A stretch of 64,000 nt of DNA from Sphingomonadaceae bacterium (GCA_024236155.1 JACKLA010000002.1:124001-188000); one strand, 5' to 3'; counted from the stretch's first letter, positions 16,837 to 25,895 are shown. Program-made: numbers and translations. The notes: generated from the letters alone by a model not told the origin.

Positions 16837-17563
16837 CGTAGGTGGGGCAGGCTTCTCCGGGCATGATTTCCCATCCCTTTGCAGCCGCGGCGACGTAGTG
16901 GTCGCGGGCAAGCCTGGGCAGGTTGTCCCAGTTGCCATCGATCCGATCCCACGGCACTGCGGACAGGTGAAGACAGTCCTCGTCTTCCCACCGGTCGATC
17001 CGCCAGTCGGTCAGGGAAGGCAGGTCGGTGGTAACGTGAATTGGCTCAATCGTCTTCGGGGCGATGCGCCAGATGGCAAAGCCTTCAAATCCGCCCCAAC
17101 CGGCGTCCGAAAACTGGATGGTCGCAAAGCTGTAGCCATGCGGTGAAAAGACGGGCCGCGCGCCGGTATCGATATCGCGACCGGTTCCGGCCGTGTCGAT
17201 CAGGATATAGCCCCATGCCTCATAGCCGGTCCATTCGAACCCTGCGAACCGGTCATCGAAGCGTTCGTAATCCTCACCTGCCAGGATCCAGTCTACCGAA
17301 ACGCAATGCGTCGTATCGGACCGGGTTTTCACGGCAATCCAGTGATCCGTGAGTTTGGCAAAGTCTTTCCAATCGTCGGGCAGGGCGAGCGGGTTCTGTT
17401 CGGGGCTGATCGTTTCGGGATCGACCGGCAAGGCATCGCAATAGAAGGTGGAAGGTGCCTTGTCGGGATGGGCCACGGCTGGAAGCGCGGCGGCCAGCGC
17501 CAGCGCGATAAAGCCGAATGCAGTCAGCCCTCGCGCAGTTCGGTGCGCTTCCTGTTCCACCAT
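16826..17563 (-). CDS. Secreted protein of unknown function
   Basis: The 245-residue product begins with a signal peptide (residues about 1-31, core AFGFIALALAAALPAVA), so it is probably periplasmic. The mature part is rich in Asp and Trp (WKDFAKLTDHWIAVKTRSD, WGYILIDTAGTGRDID), and I recognise no domain. The assigned start lies 40 bases inside the end of rarA; no better downstream ATG keeps the signal peptide. The stop overlaps the next leftward gene. Confidence 0.6.
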   Translation of the reverse strand: MVEQEAHRTARGLTAFGFIALALAAALPAVAHPDKAPSTFYCDALPVDPETISPEQNPLALPDDWKDFAKLTDHWIAVKTRSDTTHCVSVDWILAGEDYERFDDRFAGFEWTGYEAWGYILIDTAGTGRDIDTGARPVFSPHGYSFATIQFSDAGWGGFEGFAIWRIAPKTIEPIHVTTDLPSLTDWRIDRWEDEDCLHLSAVPWDRIDGNWDNLPRLARDHYVAAAAKGWEIMPGEACPTYDAP

Positions 17564-18846
17564 TCCATCCGCTCCTTCACCTTGCGTTCGAACCCGCGCT
17601 CGACTGGCGCATAATATTCTTGCGGTGTCATGTCCCCCGGCCAGTAATTCGCGCCCGAGAAGCCGCCATCCGCATCGTGATCATAGGCATATCCTTTGCC
17701 ATAGCCGATATCTTTCATCAGCTTTGTCGGGGCGTTGAGGATGTTTTGCGGCGGCATCAGGCTGCCGGTTTCCTTCGCGCTTTTCCACGCGGCCTTCTGC
17801 GCCTTGTAGGCGGCGTTCGATTTGGGCGCGGTGGCGCAATAGAGGCAGGCCTGCACGATGGCGAGTTCACCCTCGGGACTGCCGAGAAATTCATAGGCAT
17901 CCTTGGCTGCGAGGCACTGGGTCAGTGCCTGCGGGTCGGCGAGGCCGATGTCCTCGCTCGCAAAGCGAGTGATGCGGCGCAGGACGTAGAGCGGTTCTTC
18001 CCCTGCAGTCAGCATCCGCGCAAGATAATAGAGCGCCGCCTGTGGGTCCGAGCCTCGCAGGCTTTTGTGAAGCGCGCTGATGAGGTTGTAATGCCCTTCG
18101 CGGTCCTTGTCGTAGACGGCGACACGGCGCTGGAGAAACTGCCCGAGCGCGGATGGGTCGAGCGGTTCCGCGATCTTGGCATTATACAGCGTTTCGGCCT
18201 GGTTGAGCAGGAACCGCCCATCGCCATCGGCGCTGGCGATCAGCGCCGCGCGTGCTTCATCGGTCAGGGGCAGGGGGCCTTCGAGTTGCTCACCTCGGTC
18301 CAATAGCTTGCCCAGCGCATCGGCATCGAGCCGGTGCAGGATCAGCACCTGCGCCCGGCTGAGCAGGGCGGCGTTGAGCTCGAAGCTCGGATTTTCGGTT
18401 GTCGCGCCGACCAGCGTGACGGTTCCGCGCTCGACGAAAGGCAGGAAGCCATCCTGCTGCGCGCGGTTGAAGCGGTGGATTTCGTCCACGAACAACAGCG
18501 TCTTGCGCCCGGCCTGCGCAGCAACATCGGCTGCGGCGAACGCCTTTTTCAAATCTGCCACGCCGGAGAAAACCGCGCTGACGCTTTCAAACCGCATCCC
18601 CACTGCATCGGCGAGCAGGCGCGCGATGCTGGTCTTGCCGGTACCCGGCGGCCCCCACAGGATCATGCTGGAGAGGCGACCGGCAGCAACCATCCGCCCG
18701 ATTGCGCCCTCCGGGCCGGTCAGGTGATCTTGCCCGATTACCTCGCCAAGCGAGCGCGGGCGCAGGCGATCGGCGAGCGGTGCGTCCTCGCGCACTCCAT
18801 CCCGCGCTGCACTTTGCGGAAGCTCGTCTGCGAAGAGATCGGTCAT
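17524..18846 (-). CDS. rarA: Replication-associated recombination protein A (AAA+ ATPase)
   Basis: This 440-residue protein is RarA/MgsA, a clamp-loader-like AAA+ ATPase that acts at stalled replication forks. Visible features are the RPRSLGEVIGQDHL entry motif, Walker A GPPGTGKT near residue 65, Walker B LLFVDEIHRFN, sensor segment LVGATTENPSFELN, and the C-terminal MgsA tetramerisation region with YYLARMLTAGEEPLYVLRR. Length matches the family. It is divergent from the small membrane protein at 18944. Confidence 0.95.
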   Translation of the reverse strand: MTDLFADELPQSAARDGVREDAPLADRLRPRSLGEVIGQDHLTGPEGAIGRMVAAGRLSSMILWGPPGTGKTSIARLLADAVGMRFESVSAVFSGVADLKKAFAAADVAAQAGRKTLLFVDEIHRFNRAQQDGFLPFVERGTVTLVGATTENPSFELNAALLSRAQVLILHRLDADALGKLLDRGEQLEGPLPLTDEARAALIASADGDGRFLLNQAETLYNAKIAEPLDPSALGQFLQRRVAVYDKDREGHYNLISALHKSLRGSDPQAALYYLARMLTAGEEPLYVLRRITRFASEDIGLADPQALTQCLAAKDAYEFLGSPEGELAIVQACLYCATAPKSNAAYKAQKAAWKSAKETGSLMPPQNILNAPTKLMKDIGYGKGYAYDHDADGGFSGANYWPGDMTPQEYYAPVERGFERKVKERMEWWNRKRTELREG

Positions 18847-18943
18847 CGCCGCTATCTAGGCGCTCTGCATCGGGATTGCCAATGACGCGAGACATGGGCA
18901 AAATTCACGCATTACAAGGGTCGCACCTTGAGGGAGGGATATT

Positions 18944-19366
18944 ATGAACACCGCAACGAAAACGCCGTGGCACCTGTGGGTGGTCGGCTTGCTTACACTG
19001 CTGTGGAATTCGGTCGGGATCACAAGCTATCTGATGACCCGGCTGGGCAAGCTCGCCGATCTGGGAATGACGCCTGACCAGATCGCCTATTTCGACAGCT
19101 TCCCGGTCTGGGCAAACTCTGTCTGGGCGCTCGGGGTCTGGGGTGCGTTCTTCGGTTCGGTGCTGTTGCTGCTGCGTTCGCGCTGGGCGGTGATTTCGCT
19201 TGCGATTTCGGTGGTTGGCCTGATCGGCACGACGGTTTTCCAGCATTTCGTCACCACCGTGCCAGCAGACATGTCAAACCCGGTGCTTGACGTGGTCATC
19301 TGGGCTACGACGCTGTTTACCCTGTGGTATGCCATGAAGATGCGCCGCGAAGGCGTGCTGCGGTAA
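18944..19366 (+). CDS. Small four-helix membrane protein, unknown function
   Basis: The 140-residue product has four predicted membrane spans at about 10-30, 55-78, 84-104 and 115-132, with short loops. GAGGGAT precedes the ATG. It resembles small sugar-permease-like or DUF membrane proteins common in sphingomonads, but I cannot name a family. Its stop is three bases from the convergent glycosyltransferase gene. Confidence 0.65.
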   Translation: MNTATKTPWHLWVVGLLTLLWNSVGITSYLMTRLGKLADLGMTPDQIAYFDSFPVWANSVWALGVWGAFFGSVLLLLRSRWAVISLAISVVGLIGTTVFQHFVTTVPADMSNPVLDVVIWATTLFTLWYAMKMRREGVLR

Positions 19367-19369
19367 GCT

Positions 19370-20518
19370 TCAGCCTTTGCGCGTCTCGACCAGGCGGAGG
19401 TAAGTATCCGCCACCGCCTGGTTGATCGTGTCCCAGTCGTAGAGCTTGCTCTTTTCCTCGCCCGCTGTGCCATGCGCGGTGCGCAGCGCGTCGTCGGTGC
19501 AATAGGGCGCAATTGCCTCGGCAAAAGCCTGGGCCGAGCCGGGCGGTACGAGCCTGCCTGTCACGCCATCGGTGACAAGGCTCGATGCGCCAGTCGCCCC
19601 CGCTGCGACAACCGGCAGGCCGCATGCCATCGCTTCGAGCGTCACATTGCCGAAAGTCTCGGTGATCGAGGGATTGAAGAAGATATCCCCGCTCGCGAGC
19701 GCCCGGCCGAGGTCGGCTCCGGTCTGGAAGCCGACGAAGGTGCCGCCGGGCAGTGCCTTCTCGAACCATCCGCGCGCGGGGCCATCGCCGATGACGAGCA
19801 CCTTGTGCGGCACCTGCATCTTGCGCAGCTGGACGATGGTTTCGGAAAAGATGTCGAGCCCTTTTTCCATTACCAGCCTGCCGAGGAAGACCACGGCGAC
19901 ATCGCCATCGTCGATCCCGTGTTCACGCCGCCACGCGAGGTCGCGTTTCTCCGAAGCGAAAATGGTTCGATCGACGCCGCGCGTCCACAGCGAAATATCC
20001 TTGTGCATGCCCTGTTCGAGCAGCGTTTCGATCATGCTCTGCGAAGGCGCGACCAGCGCGTTGCAGCGGTTGTAATACCGCCGCATGATCGCCTCCAGCC
20101 ACGGCTCGGTAAAGCCCAGCCCGTAATAGCGGGGGTAGGTCTCGAAGCGCGTATGCACCGATGCGAGAACCGGAATGTCGTTGGCGCGGGCCCAGCGCAC
20201 GGCTGCATGACCCGTCGGGTCGGGAGAGCTGGTGTGGATCACATTGGGCGCAAATTCAGCAAGGTCGGCTCGGTTCGCTTTCGACAGGCCCAGCGGCACG
20301 CGGTACTCGGCGCGACCGGGGATGGCGACACTGGGTACGCTGACGAGATCGCCCGTCGGCTCGAAAGCGGGCGTATCGGTGGTCGGCGCATAGACGCGCA
20401 GCGCCGCGCCTTGCCGCAGCAGATATTCCGCCAGCCGGTTCAGCGCCTGGTTGGCCCCGTCGCGGACGTAATTGTAGTTGCCGCTGAACAGGGCGATACG
20501 AAGGTCACGTGTCTCCAT
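19370..20518 (-). CDS. Glycosyltransferase family 4
   Basis: The 382-residue protein has the GT-B fold of GT4 enzymes. The N-terminal donor-family start is LRIALFSGNYNYVRDGANQ. SVHTRFETYPRYYGLG is typical of PimB/MgtA-like mannosyltransferases, AVVFLGRLVMEKGLD begins the C-terminal domain, and the EX7E motif is in PSITETFGNVTLEAMACG. It would transfer a sugar from a nucleotide donor to a lipid or glycan. Donor and acceptor are not visible, though mannose is suggested by the resemblance. The start at 20518 is the ATG at the first conserved strand. It is divergent from serC. Confidence 0.85.
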   Translation of the reverse strand: METRDLRIALFSGNYNYVRDGANQALNRLAEYLLRQGAALRVYAPTTDTPAFEPTGDLVSVPSVAIPGRAEYRVPLGLSKANRADLAEFAPNVIHTSSPDPTGHAAVRWARANDIPVLASVHTRFETYPRYYGLGFTEPWLEAIMRRYYNRCNALVAPSQSMIETLLEQGMHKDISLWTRGVDRTIFASEKRDLAWRREHGIDDGDVAVVFLGRLVMEKGLDIFSETIVQLRKMQVPHKVLVIGDGPARGWFEKALPGGTFVGFQTGADLGRALASGDIFFNPSITETFGNVTLEAMACGLPVVAAGATGASSLVTDGVTGRLVPPGSAQAFAEAIAPYCTDDALRTAHGTAGEEKSKLYDWDTINQAVADTYLRLVETRKG

Positions 20519-20615
20519 CACCTGCGGCCATAGAACGGCAATTCGCGCTTGGCGAGTGCGGCATTCATCTTGCCGTATGGGCTTTTCAACGGTGCATTCG
20601 ATTGCGCGCTTGACT

Positions 20616-20630
20616 TGTTGCGGCGCAACA
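20616..20630. promoter_or_regulatory. Palindrome TGTTGCGGCGCAACA in the serC / glycosyltransferase spacer
   Basis: The 15-base element is a perfect inverted repeat of six bases with a three-base centre. It lies 64 bases before serC and 98 bases before the divergent glycosyltransferase start. A TTGACT box at 20610 overlaps its left edge, so a repressor site is possible. No protein is known to bind it. Confidence 0.35.
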
Positions 20631-20672
20631 TTACTGCGGCCAGCGGGCCACGCGGTCCCAACGCCGCGCGTG

Positions 20673-20688
20673 CTCTCTGCAAGGAGAG
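20673..20688 (+). promoter_or_regulatory. Hairpin masking the serC ribosome-binding site
   Basis: CTCTCT at 20673-20678 can pair with GGAGAG at 20683-20688 (five Watson-Crick pairs and one G-U), closed by a GCAA loop of the GNRA class. The right arm is the serC Shine-Dalgarno sequence, five bases from the ATG, so folding would block translation. A conserved 'serC' RNA motif is described upstream of serC in Alphaproteobacteria; I infer this may be an instance. Confidence 0.55.
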
Positions 20689-20693
20689 AATAC

Positions 20694-21851
20694 ATGACTG
20701 CTGAACCGACGCTCAAGCCAGAGCGCCCCTTCTTTTCGTCCGGACCGACCGCCAAGCACAAGGGCTGGTCCGCTTCCAACCTCAAAACCGAATCGCTCGG
20801 ACGCTCGCATCGCAGCGCCCTTGGCAAGTCGCGGCTGAAATATGCCATCGACCTGTCGAAGGAAATGCTCGGCGTGCCTGAGGATTACCTTGTCGGCATC
20901 ATGCCCGCATCGGACACCGGCGCGCTTGAATGTGCGATGTGGACGATGCTGCGCCCCGATCGCAAGGCGACGGTGGCGGCATGGGAAAGCTTCGGCAATG
21001 TCTGGATCCAGGATGCGGTGAAGCAGCTCAAGCTGCCACAGCTGACCACACTCGATGCCGATTATGGCGAAATCCCCGACCTTGCGAGCATTCCGCAGGA
21101 TAGCGATGTCGTCTTCACTTGGAACGGCACCACCTCGGGCGCCAAAATCCCCAATACGGACTGGCTCGCCCCGGGCCGTGAAGGTGTGACGATCAACGAT
21201 GCGACGAGCGCCGTCTTCGCGATGGAGATGGACTGGGCCAAGCTCGATGCCACAACCTACAGCTGGCAGAAGGTGATGGGCAGTGAAGCCCAGCACGGCA
21301 TGCTGATCCTCAGCCCCAAGGCGGTTGAGCGGATCGAGGAATACGACCCCGAATGGCCGCTGCCCAAGCTCTTCCGCCTCAAGAAGGGCGGCAAGATCAA
21401 CCGCAGCATTTTCGAGGGCGCGACGATCAACACGCCATCGATGCTGGCGACCGAAGACTATATCGACGCGCTCGAATGGGCGCAGGCGATGGGCGGGCGC
21501 AAGGCGATGTTCGAACGCGCCGATGCCAATGCGAAGATCGTGCTCGACTGGATCGAGGCGACTCCATGGCTGCGCAACATGGTCTCCGACCCGGCAAAGC
21601 GCACCAATACGGGTGTCTGCTTCGTGTTCCAGGGCGAGTGGTATGACAGCCTGCCTGACGACGAGAAGGCCGCCGTGCCGAAGAAAATCGTCAAGCTGCT
21701 CGAAGACCGCGATGTCGGTTACGACTTCAACGGCTATCGCGATGCCCCGCCGTCGCTGCGCATCTGGTGCGGCGGCACGGTCGAGCAGGAGGACCTCAAG
21801 CGCCTGCTGCCGTGGATCGAGTGGGCGTATGAGCAGGTGAAGGCTGGCTGA
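20694..21851 (+). CDS. serC: Phosphoserine aminotransferase
   Basis: This 385-residue enzyme is a PLP-dependent class V aminotransferase that converts 3-phosphohydroxypyruvate to O-phosphoserine. FFSSGPTAKHKGW is the SerC N-terminus of the alphaproteobacterial type, YSWQKVMGSEAQHG contains the PLP lysine, and the C-terminus has RDAPPSLRIWCGGTV. The ATG at 20694 follows AAGGAGAG; the frame extends upstream but without conservation. serA follows 97 bases downstream, so both steps of serine synthesis are linked. The leader hairpin at 20673-20688 probably affects translation. Confidence 0.95.
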   Translation: MTAEPTLKPERPFFSSGPTAKHKGWSASNLKTESLGRSHRSALGKSRLKYAIDLSKEMLGVPEDYLVGIMPASDTGALECAMWTMLRPDRKATVAAWESFGNVWIQDAVKQLKLPQLTTLDADYGEIPDLASIPQDSDVVFTWNGTTSGAKIPNTDWLAPGREGVTINDATSAVFAMEMDWAKLDATTYSWQKVMGSEAQHGMLILSPKAVERIEEYDPEWPLPKLFRLKKGGKINRSIFEGATINTPSMLATEDYIDALEWAQAMGGRKAMFERADANAKIVLDWIEATPWLRNMVSDPAKRTNTGVCFVFQGEWYDSLPDDEKAAVPKKIVKLLEDRDVGYDFNGYRDAPPSLRIWCGGTVEQEDLKRLLPWIEWAYEQVKAG

Positions 21852-21858
21852 TTGTGCG

Positions 21859-21930
21859 TCCCCGCGAAGGCGGGGACCTCAGGCCGCACCCTCCGACATT
21901 TCCGACACAGACCCCCGCCTGCGCGGGGGA
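21859..21930. repeat. Two GC-rich palindromes between serC and serA
   Basis: GTCCCCGC-GAAG-GCGGGGAC at 21859-21878 and CCCCCGC-CTGC-GCGGGGG at 21913-21930 are near-perfect hairpins. The first has the same GAAG-looped CCCCGC/GCGGGG core as copies at 34678 and 34731. They look like REP-type intergenic repeats and could act as attenuators or mRNA stabilisers between serC and serA. Confidence 0.65.
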
Positions 21931-21948
21931 TCATTCAAGGACATTACG

Positions 21949-23532
21949 ATGACCAAACCCAAAGTCCTTATCAGCGACAAGATGGACCCGAACGCGGCGC
22001 GTATTTTCGAAGAGCGCGGCTGCGACGTCGATGTGATTACCGGCGAAACGCCGGAAGAACTGGCCGCCCGTATCGGTGAATATGATGGCCTTGCCATCCG
22101 TTCCTCGACCAAGGTGACCCCTGCCATTCTCGATGCGGCGACCAACCTCAAGGTCATCGGTCGCGCCGGTATCGGTGTCGACAATGTCGATATTCCCTAT
22201 GCCAGCGGCCGGGGCGTGGTGGTGATGAACACCCCTTTCGGCAATTCGATCACCACTGCAGAACACGCCATTGCGCTGATCTTTGCCGTCGCGCGCCAGA
22301 TTCCGGCTGCCGACAAGCGCACGCAGGCGGGCGAATGGCCCAAGAGCGATTTCATGGGCGTCGAACTGACCGGCAAGACGCTGGGCCTGATCGGCGCAGG
22401 CAATATCGGCAGCATCGTTGCCAGCCGCGCGCTTGGCCTGAAGATGAAGGTCGTCGCTTTCGATCCCTTCCTGACCGAAGATCGCGCGGTTGAGCTGGGT
22501 GTGGAGAAGGCCGATCTCGACACACTGCTGTCGCGGGCGGATTTCATCACCCTGCACACTCCGCTGACCGACCAGACGCGCAATATCCTCAGCCGCGAGA
22601 ACCTCGCCAAGACCAAGCCGGGTGTGCGCATCGTCAATTGCGCGCGCGGCGGTCTGATCGACGAGGAAGCGTTGAAGGACATGCTCGACAGCGGTCATGT
22701 CGCGGGCGCTGCGCTTGACGTGTTCGCGACCGAACCGGCGAAGGAAAGCCCGCTGTTCGGCACGCCGAACTTCATTTCGACCCCGCACCTTGGTGCAAGC
22801 ACGACCGAAGCGCAGGTCAATGTCGCGCTTCAGGTGGCCGAGCAGATGGCGGATTACCTCGTCAATGGCGGGGTCACCAATGCGCTCAACATGCCCAGCC
22901 TCAGCGCGGAAGAAGCGCCCAAGCTCAAGCCCTATATGGGGCTTGCGGAAAAGCTGGGTTCGCTGGTCGGGCAGCTGGCGCATGGCAACCTCACCCAGAT
23001 CAGTATCGAGCGTGAAGGCGCGGCGGCAGACCTTTCGGGCAAGCCGATCGAGGGCGCAGTGCTCGCTGGCCTGATGAAGCAGTATTCGGACACTGTGAAC
23101 ATGGTCAACGCGCCTTATCTCGCGAAGGAGCGGGGGCTGGATGTCCGTTCGGTCCGGCACGAGAAAGAGGGTGCCTACAACACGTTGATCCGGGTCACCG
23201 TCGCAACTGATGCCGGTGATCGATCGGTCGCAGGGACGCTGTTTGGCAATGACAACCCGCGTCTGGTCGAGATGTTCGGTATCGGGATCGAAGCCGAACT
23301 GGCGGGCAATATGCTCTATATCGTCAACGAAGACGCGCCCGGCTTTATCGGCCGCATCGGGACCCTGCTGGGTGAGCACGGGATCAATATCGGTACCTTC
23401 AACCTCGGTCGCCGCGATGCGGGCGGGGAGGCGGTGCTGCTGCTCAGCGTTGACCAGCCGATTCCGGATGCGGTGATCAAGGATGCTTGCGCGCTCGAGG
23501 GCGTGAAAGTGGTCAAGGCGCTGGAATTCTGA
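21949..23532 (+). CDS. serA: D-3-phosphoglycerate dehydrogenase
   Basis: The 527-residue enzyme oxidises 3-phosphoglycerate to phosphohydroxypyruvate with NAD, the first step of serine synthesis. The nucleotide-binding fold has LGLIGAGNIGSIVASRA. The catalytic region includes NCARGGLIDEEAL and the histidine in STPHLGAST. A long C-terminal part holds the ASB (intervening) domain and a terminal ACT domain (about 455-527, MLYIVNEDAPGFIGRIGTLL), which normally gives serine feedback control. This is the long form of SerA. It follows serC in the same direction. Confidence 0.95.
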   Translation: MTKPKVLISDKMDPNAARIFEERGCDVDVITGETPEELAARIGEYDGLAIRSSTKVTPAILDAATNLKVIGRAGIGVDNVDIPYASGRGVVVMNTPFGNSITTAEHAIALIFAVARQIPAADKRTQAGEWPKSDFMGVELTGKTLGLIGAGNIGSIVASRALGLKMKVVAFDPFLTEDRAVELGVEKADLDTLLSRADFITLHTPLTDQTRNILSRENLAKTKPGVRIVNCARGGLIDEEALKDMLDSGHVAGAALDVFATEPAKESPLFGTPNFISTPHLGASTTEAQVNVALQVAEQMADYLVNGGVTNALNMPSLSAEEAPKLKPYMGLAEKLGSLVGQLAHGNLTQISIEREGAAADLSGKPIEGAVLAGLMKQYSDTVNMVNAPYLAKERGLDVRSVRHEKEGAYNTLIRVTVATDAGDRSVAGTLFGNDNPRLVEMFGIGIEAELAGNMLYIVNEDAPGFIGRIGTLLGEHGINIGTFNLGRRDAGGEAVLLLSVDQPIPDAVIKDACALEGVKVVKALEF

Positions 23533-23560
23533 CCGGCAATAGGGCAGGGCGCGCGGCGAT

Positions 23561-24667
23561 ATGACATTATCCGACGATCTCCTGCCCGAAGGACTCGAAG
23601 ATCGCCTGCCGCGCGAAGCGGCGGTGCTTACCCGCGTGATGCGTGAAGCATTGGGTGTGCTCGACAGCCATGGCTATGACCGGGTGCGTCCGCCGCTGGT
23701 CGAATTCGAAAAGAGCCTTGCCGGGCGGATGGAGGGCGTGCGTGCCCGGCGCATGTTCCGCTTTGTCGATCCGCATAGCCTGCGCACGCTGGCCCTGCGC
23801 AGCGATATCACTCCGCAGATCGGGCGCATCGCCGCGACCAGCATGGCGGCTGCCCCGCGCCCGCTGCGGCTGGCCTATGCGGGCGATACGGCTGTTATCC
23901 GCGCAGACCAGCTCGATCCTTCGCGCCAGCGGCTCCAGCTGGGCGGTGAACTGATCGGCAGCGACAGCGCGGCGGCGGCTGGCGAAATCGCACTGGTGGC
24001 GATTGAGGCGCTGGAGGCGGTCGGGGCGCAGAAAATCCAGATCGACTTCACCCTGCCGGACCTCGTCGATACGCTGGCCGCGAGTGCCCTGCCGCTCGAG
24101 GCCGGGCAGGTCGATGCGGTTCGTCGCGAACTCGATACCAAGGATGCCGGTGGTTTGAAGGCAGTGGGCGGGGACGCGTACCTGCCGCTGCTCTATGCCG
24201 CCGGGCCGTTCGGGGAAGCGATCGAGAAACTGGCTGCAATCGACGCCGGCGGCGCGCTTGCCAGCCGGATCGAGGGGCTGCGCGCCATAGCCGGCCGGAT
24301 CGGCAATCGCGCGCGCATTACGCTCGATCCGAGCGAGCGCCACGGCTTCGAATACCAGAGCTGGTTCGGTTTCACGCTTTATGCCGAGGGTATCCGGGGC
24401 GCTCTGGGCCGTGGCGGGACCTATGCGATTTCCGGCAGCGATGAGGTCGCGACCGGTTTCACGCTCTATTGCGACCGGCTGGTCGATGCGGTCGCGGGAG
24501 ATGGCCAGCCTGACACGCTGTTCCTGCCGCTCGGCCATGATACCGAGACGGCTGCCAAGCTGCGCGCCGAAGGCTGGCGAACCGTGGCTGCGTTGACGGA
24601 TAGTGACAACGCGGTGGCGCTGGGCTGCACACACGCGCTCGATACAGGCGGGCCGAGTAAGCTCTAG
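23561..24667 (+). CDS. hisZ: ATP phosphoribosyltransferase regulatory subunit
   Basis: The 368-residue protein is a HisRS-like paralogue without tRNA charging, which activates the short form of HisG in histidine synthesis. LLPEGLEDRLPREA, the class II motif-2-like RARRMFRFVD...LALRSDITPQIGR and the motif-3-like RGGTYAISG are visible, and the C-terminal anticodon-binding domain is absent. It starts 28 bases after serA and lies near purA, a common order in this group. Its stop overlaps that of the convergent esterase in a shared CTAG. Confidence 0.9.
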   Translation: MTLSDDLLPEGLEDRLPREAAVLTRVMREALGVLDSHGYDRVRPPLVEFEKSLAGRMEGVRARRMFRFVDPHSLRTLALRSDITPQIGRIAATSMAAAPRPLRLAYAGDTAVIRADQLDPSRQRLQLGGELIGSDSAAAAGEIALVAIEALEAVGAQKIQIDFTLPDLVDTLAASALPLEAGQVDAVRRELDTKDAGGLKAVGGDAYLPLLYAAGPFGEAIEKLAAIDAGGALASRIEGLRAIAGRIGNRARITLDPSERHGFEYQSWFGFTLYAEGIRGALGRGGTYAISGSDEVATGFTLYCDRLVDAVAGDGQPDTLFLPLGHDTETAAKLRAEGWRTVAALTDSDNAVALGCTHALDTGGPSKL

Positions 24668-25695
24668 CGTGCGAATACGCGTTTCAGCCACGCGTCGACC
24701 ACAGCCGTTGCGGGATAGGCCGGATCGCCCAGCTTGCGGTTGATTTCGGCATGACCTTGCAGGCCGCGCCCCTCGAATTCGTGCCGCTCGACACTTGTCC
24801 CGGTAGCCTTGAGTGCCGCCTCGAGACCTTTCGCCTGCCGGATACCGTCCTGCCGCTGGACATGGATCAGCAGGAATTGAGGTGCGTTGGGAGCTGCCGC
24901 GTGCCTTGTTGGGGAGAGTGCTTTCTGGCGTTCCGGATCGGTCCCGAAAGCCTGTTCGTAAGTGTCGCCCAGCACGACTGCGTTTTCGCCCATTTGCGAA
25001 GGCACGTCATAGGCAGCGCCATCGTTGGGGATCACCCCGGCGATGCCGGACAGCGACAACCCCTTCGCCGCGAGATATTGCGGATCGGTCCCGACCAGCG
25101 CGACAAGGTGCGCGCCAGCACTATGGCCGATCAGCACAATGCGTTCCGGGTCAATCCCGAGTTCATCGGCATGGCTGCGGAACCAGGCGAAGGCTGAAGC
25201 GACATCGGCAGCCTGCTGTTCGACCGTGGCATCGGGGACCAGCCGGTAATTCGCCGAGGCGACCGCATATCCCGCTTCCTGCCAATGGCTGAGCATGGGT
25301 GAGCCGTCCATCATGTTCTTGTCGCCACGCTTCCACCCTCCGCCATGGACGAACAGCACCAGCGGCGCTTGTTCGCCCCGACCGGGCCAGAAATCGGCTT
25401 TTTGCAGGGGAGCGGCACCATAGGCGATTTCCTGCCCCGTACCGGTTCTTGCCCGCTTGCCATCGGCGGGGGCATCGCGTCGAGCGCCAATCCGCTCGCG
25501 CAGCTGCGTGCGACAGTTTTCGCTCAGGCTGCCAGCCTTCTCGCGCAGGCAATTGCGAATTTCGCCGCGATCACTGCCGCAAAGCTGGCGTATCTCACGC
25601 CTGCATTCTCGCGGCAAGCGATCCTGTGCAGTGGCGATGGAAACCCCCAGAACGGCCAAAATGCCCGCACCAATGGCAATCGAAACTTTCCGCAT
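24664..25695 (-). CDS. Secreted alpha/beta-hydrolase esterase with Cys-rich N-terminal repeat
   Basis: The 343-residue product has a signal peptide (MRKVSIAIGAGILAVLGVSIATA) and a short cysteine-rich module (about 25-75, RECRREIRQLCG, NCLREKAGSLSENCR) like the eukaryotic/bacterial Cys-rich repeat. The rest is a hydrolase of the HGGGW type: oxyanion hole in VLFVHGGGWKRGD and nucleophile in LIGHSAGAHLVALVG. This fits periplasmic carboxylesterases of the BD-FAE class, substrate unknown. The ATG at 25695 was chosen because it starts the signal peptide. It is divergent from purA, 236 bases apart. Confidence 0.8.
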   Translation of the reverse strand: MRKVSIAIGAGILAVLGVSIATAQDRLPRECRREIRQLCGSDRGEIRNCLREKAGSLSENCRTQLRERIGARRDAPADGKRARTGTGQEIAYGAAPLQKADFWPGRGEQAPLVLFVHGGGWKRGDKNMMDGSPMLSHWQEAGYAVASANYRLVPDATVEQQAADVASAFAWFRSHADELGIDPERIVLIGHSAGAHLVALVGTDPQYLAAKGLSLSGIAGVIPNDGAAYDVPSQMGENAVVLGDTYEQAFGTDPERQKALSPTRHAAAPNAPQFLLIHVQRQDGIRQAKGLEAALKATGTSVERHEFEGRGLQGHAEINRKLGDPAYPATAVVDAWLKRVFAR

Positions 25696-25880
25696 ATCTC
25701 GCTCCTGAATCCCGACGCGGCGCATGATCCCTGCAAGCGCGTTGCAGGTCCAGTCTCGAAATGTCGCGGAATGTCTCAAACGGGCGGCCTGCACCGCTTG
25801 ACTCGCGCGGTGGTCACCCTCTAACGCGCGCCCCGCATCCGGAGCGCAACTGCGTTCCGCCCATCCCGTCCCGAGGTCGA

Positions 25881-25895
25881 GTCCTGTCGAAGGAC
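25881..25895. repeat. Small palindrome upstream of purA
   Basis: GTCCT-GTCGA-AGGAC forms a five-base-pair hairpin. It resembles one arm of the larger GTCGAAG-containing repeat at 61572-61665 and is probably a remnant of the same family. I see nothing else clear in the 236-base spacer. Confidence 0.4.

Noticed and set aside
20605..20640. Standard sigma-70 promoter for serC
   Set aside because: TTGACT is present, but no TATAAT-like -10 occurs at 16-18 bases, so I do not call a promoter.
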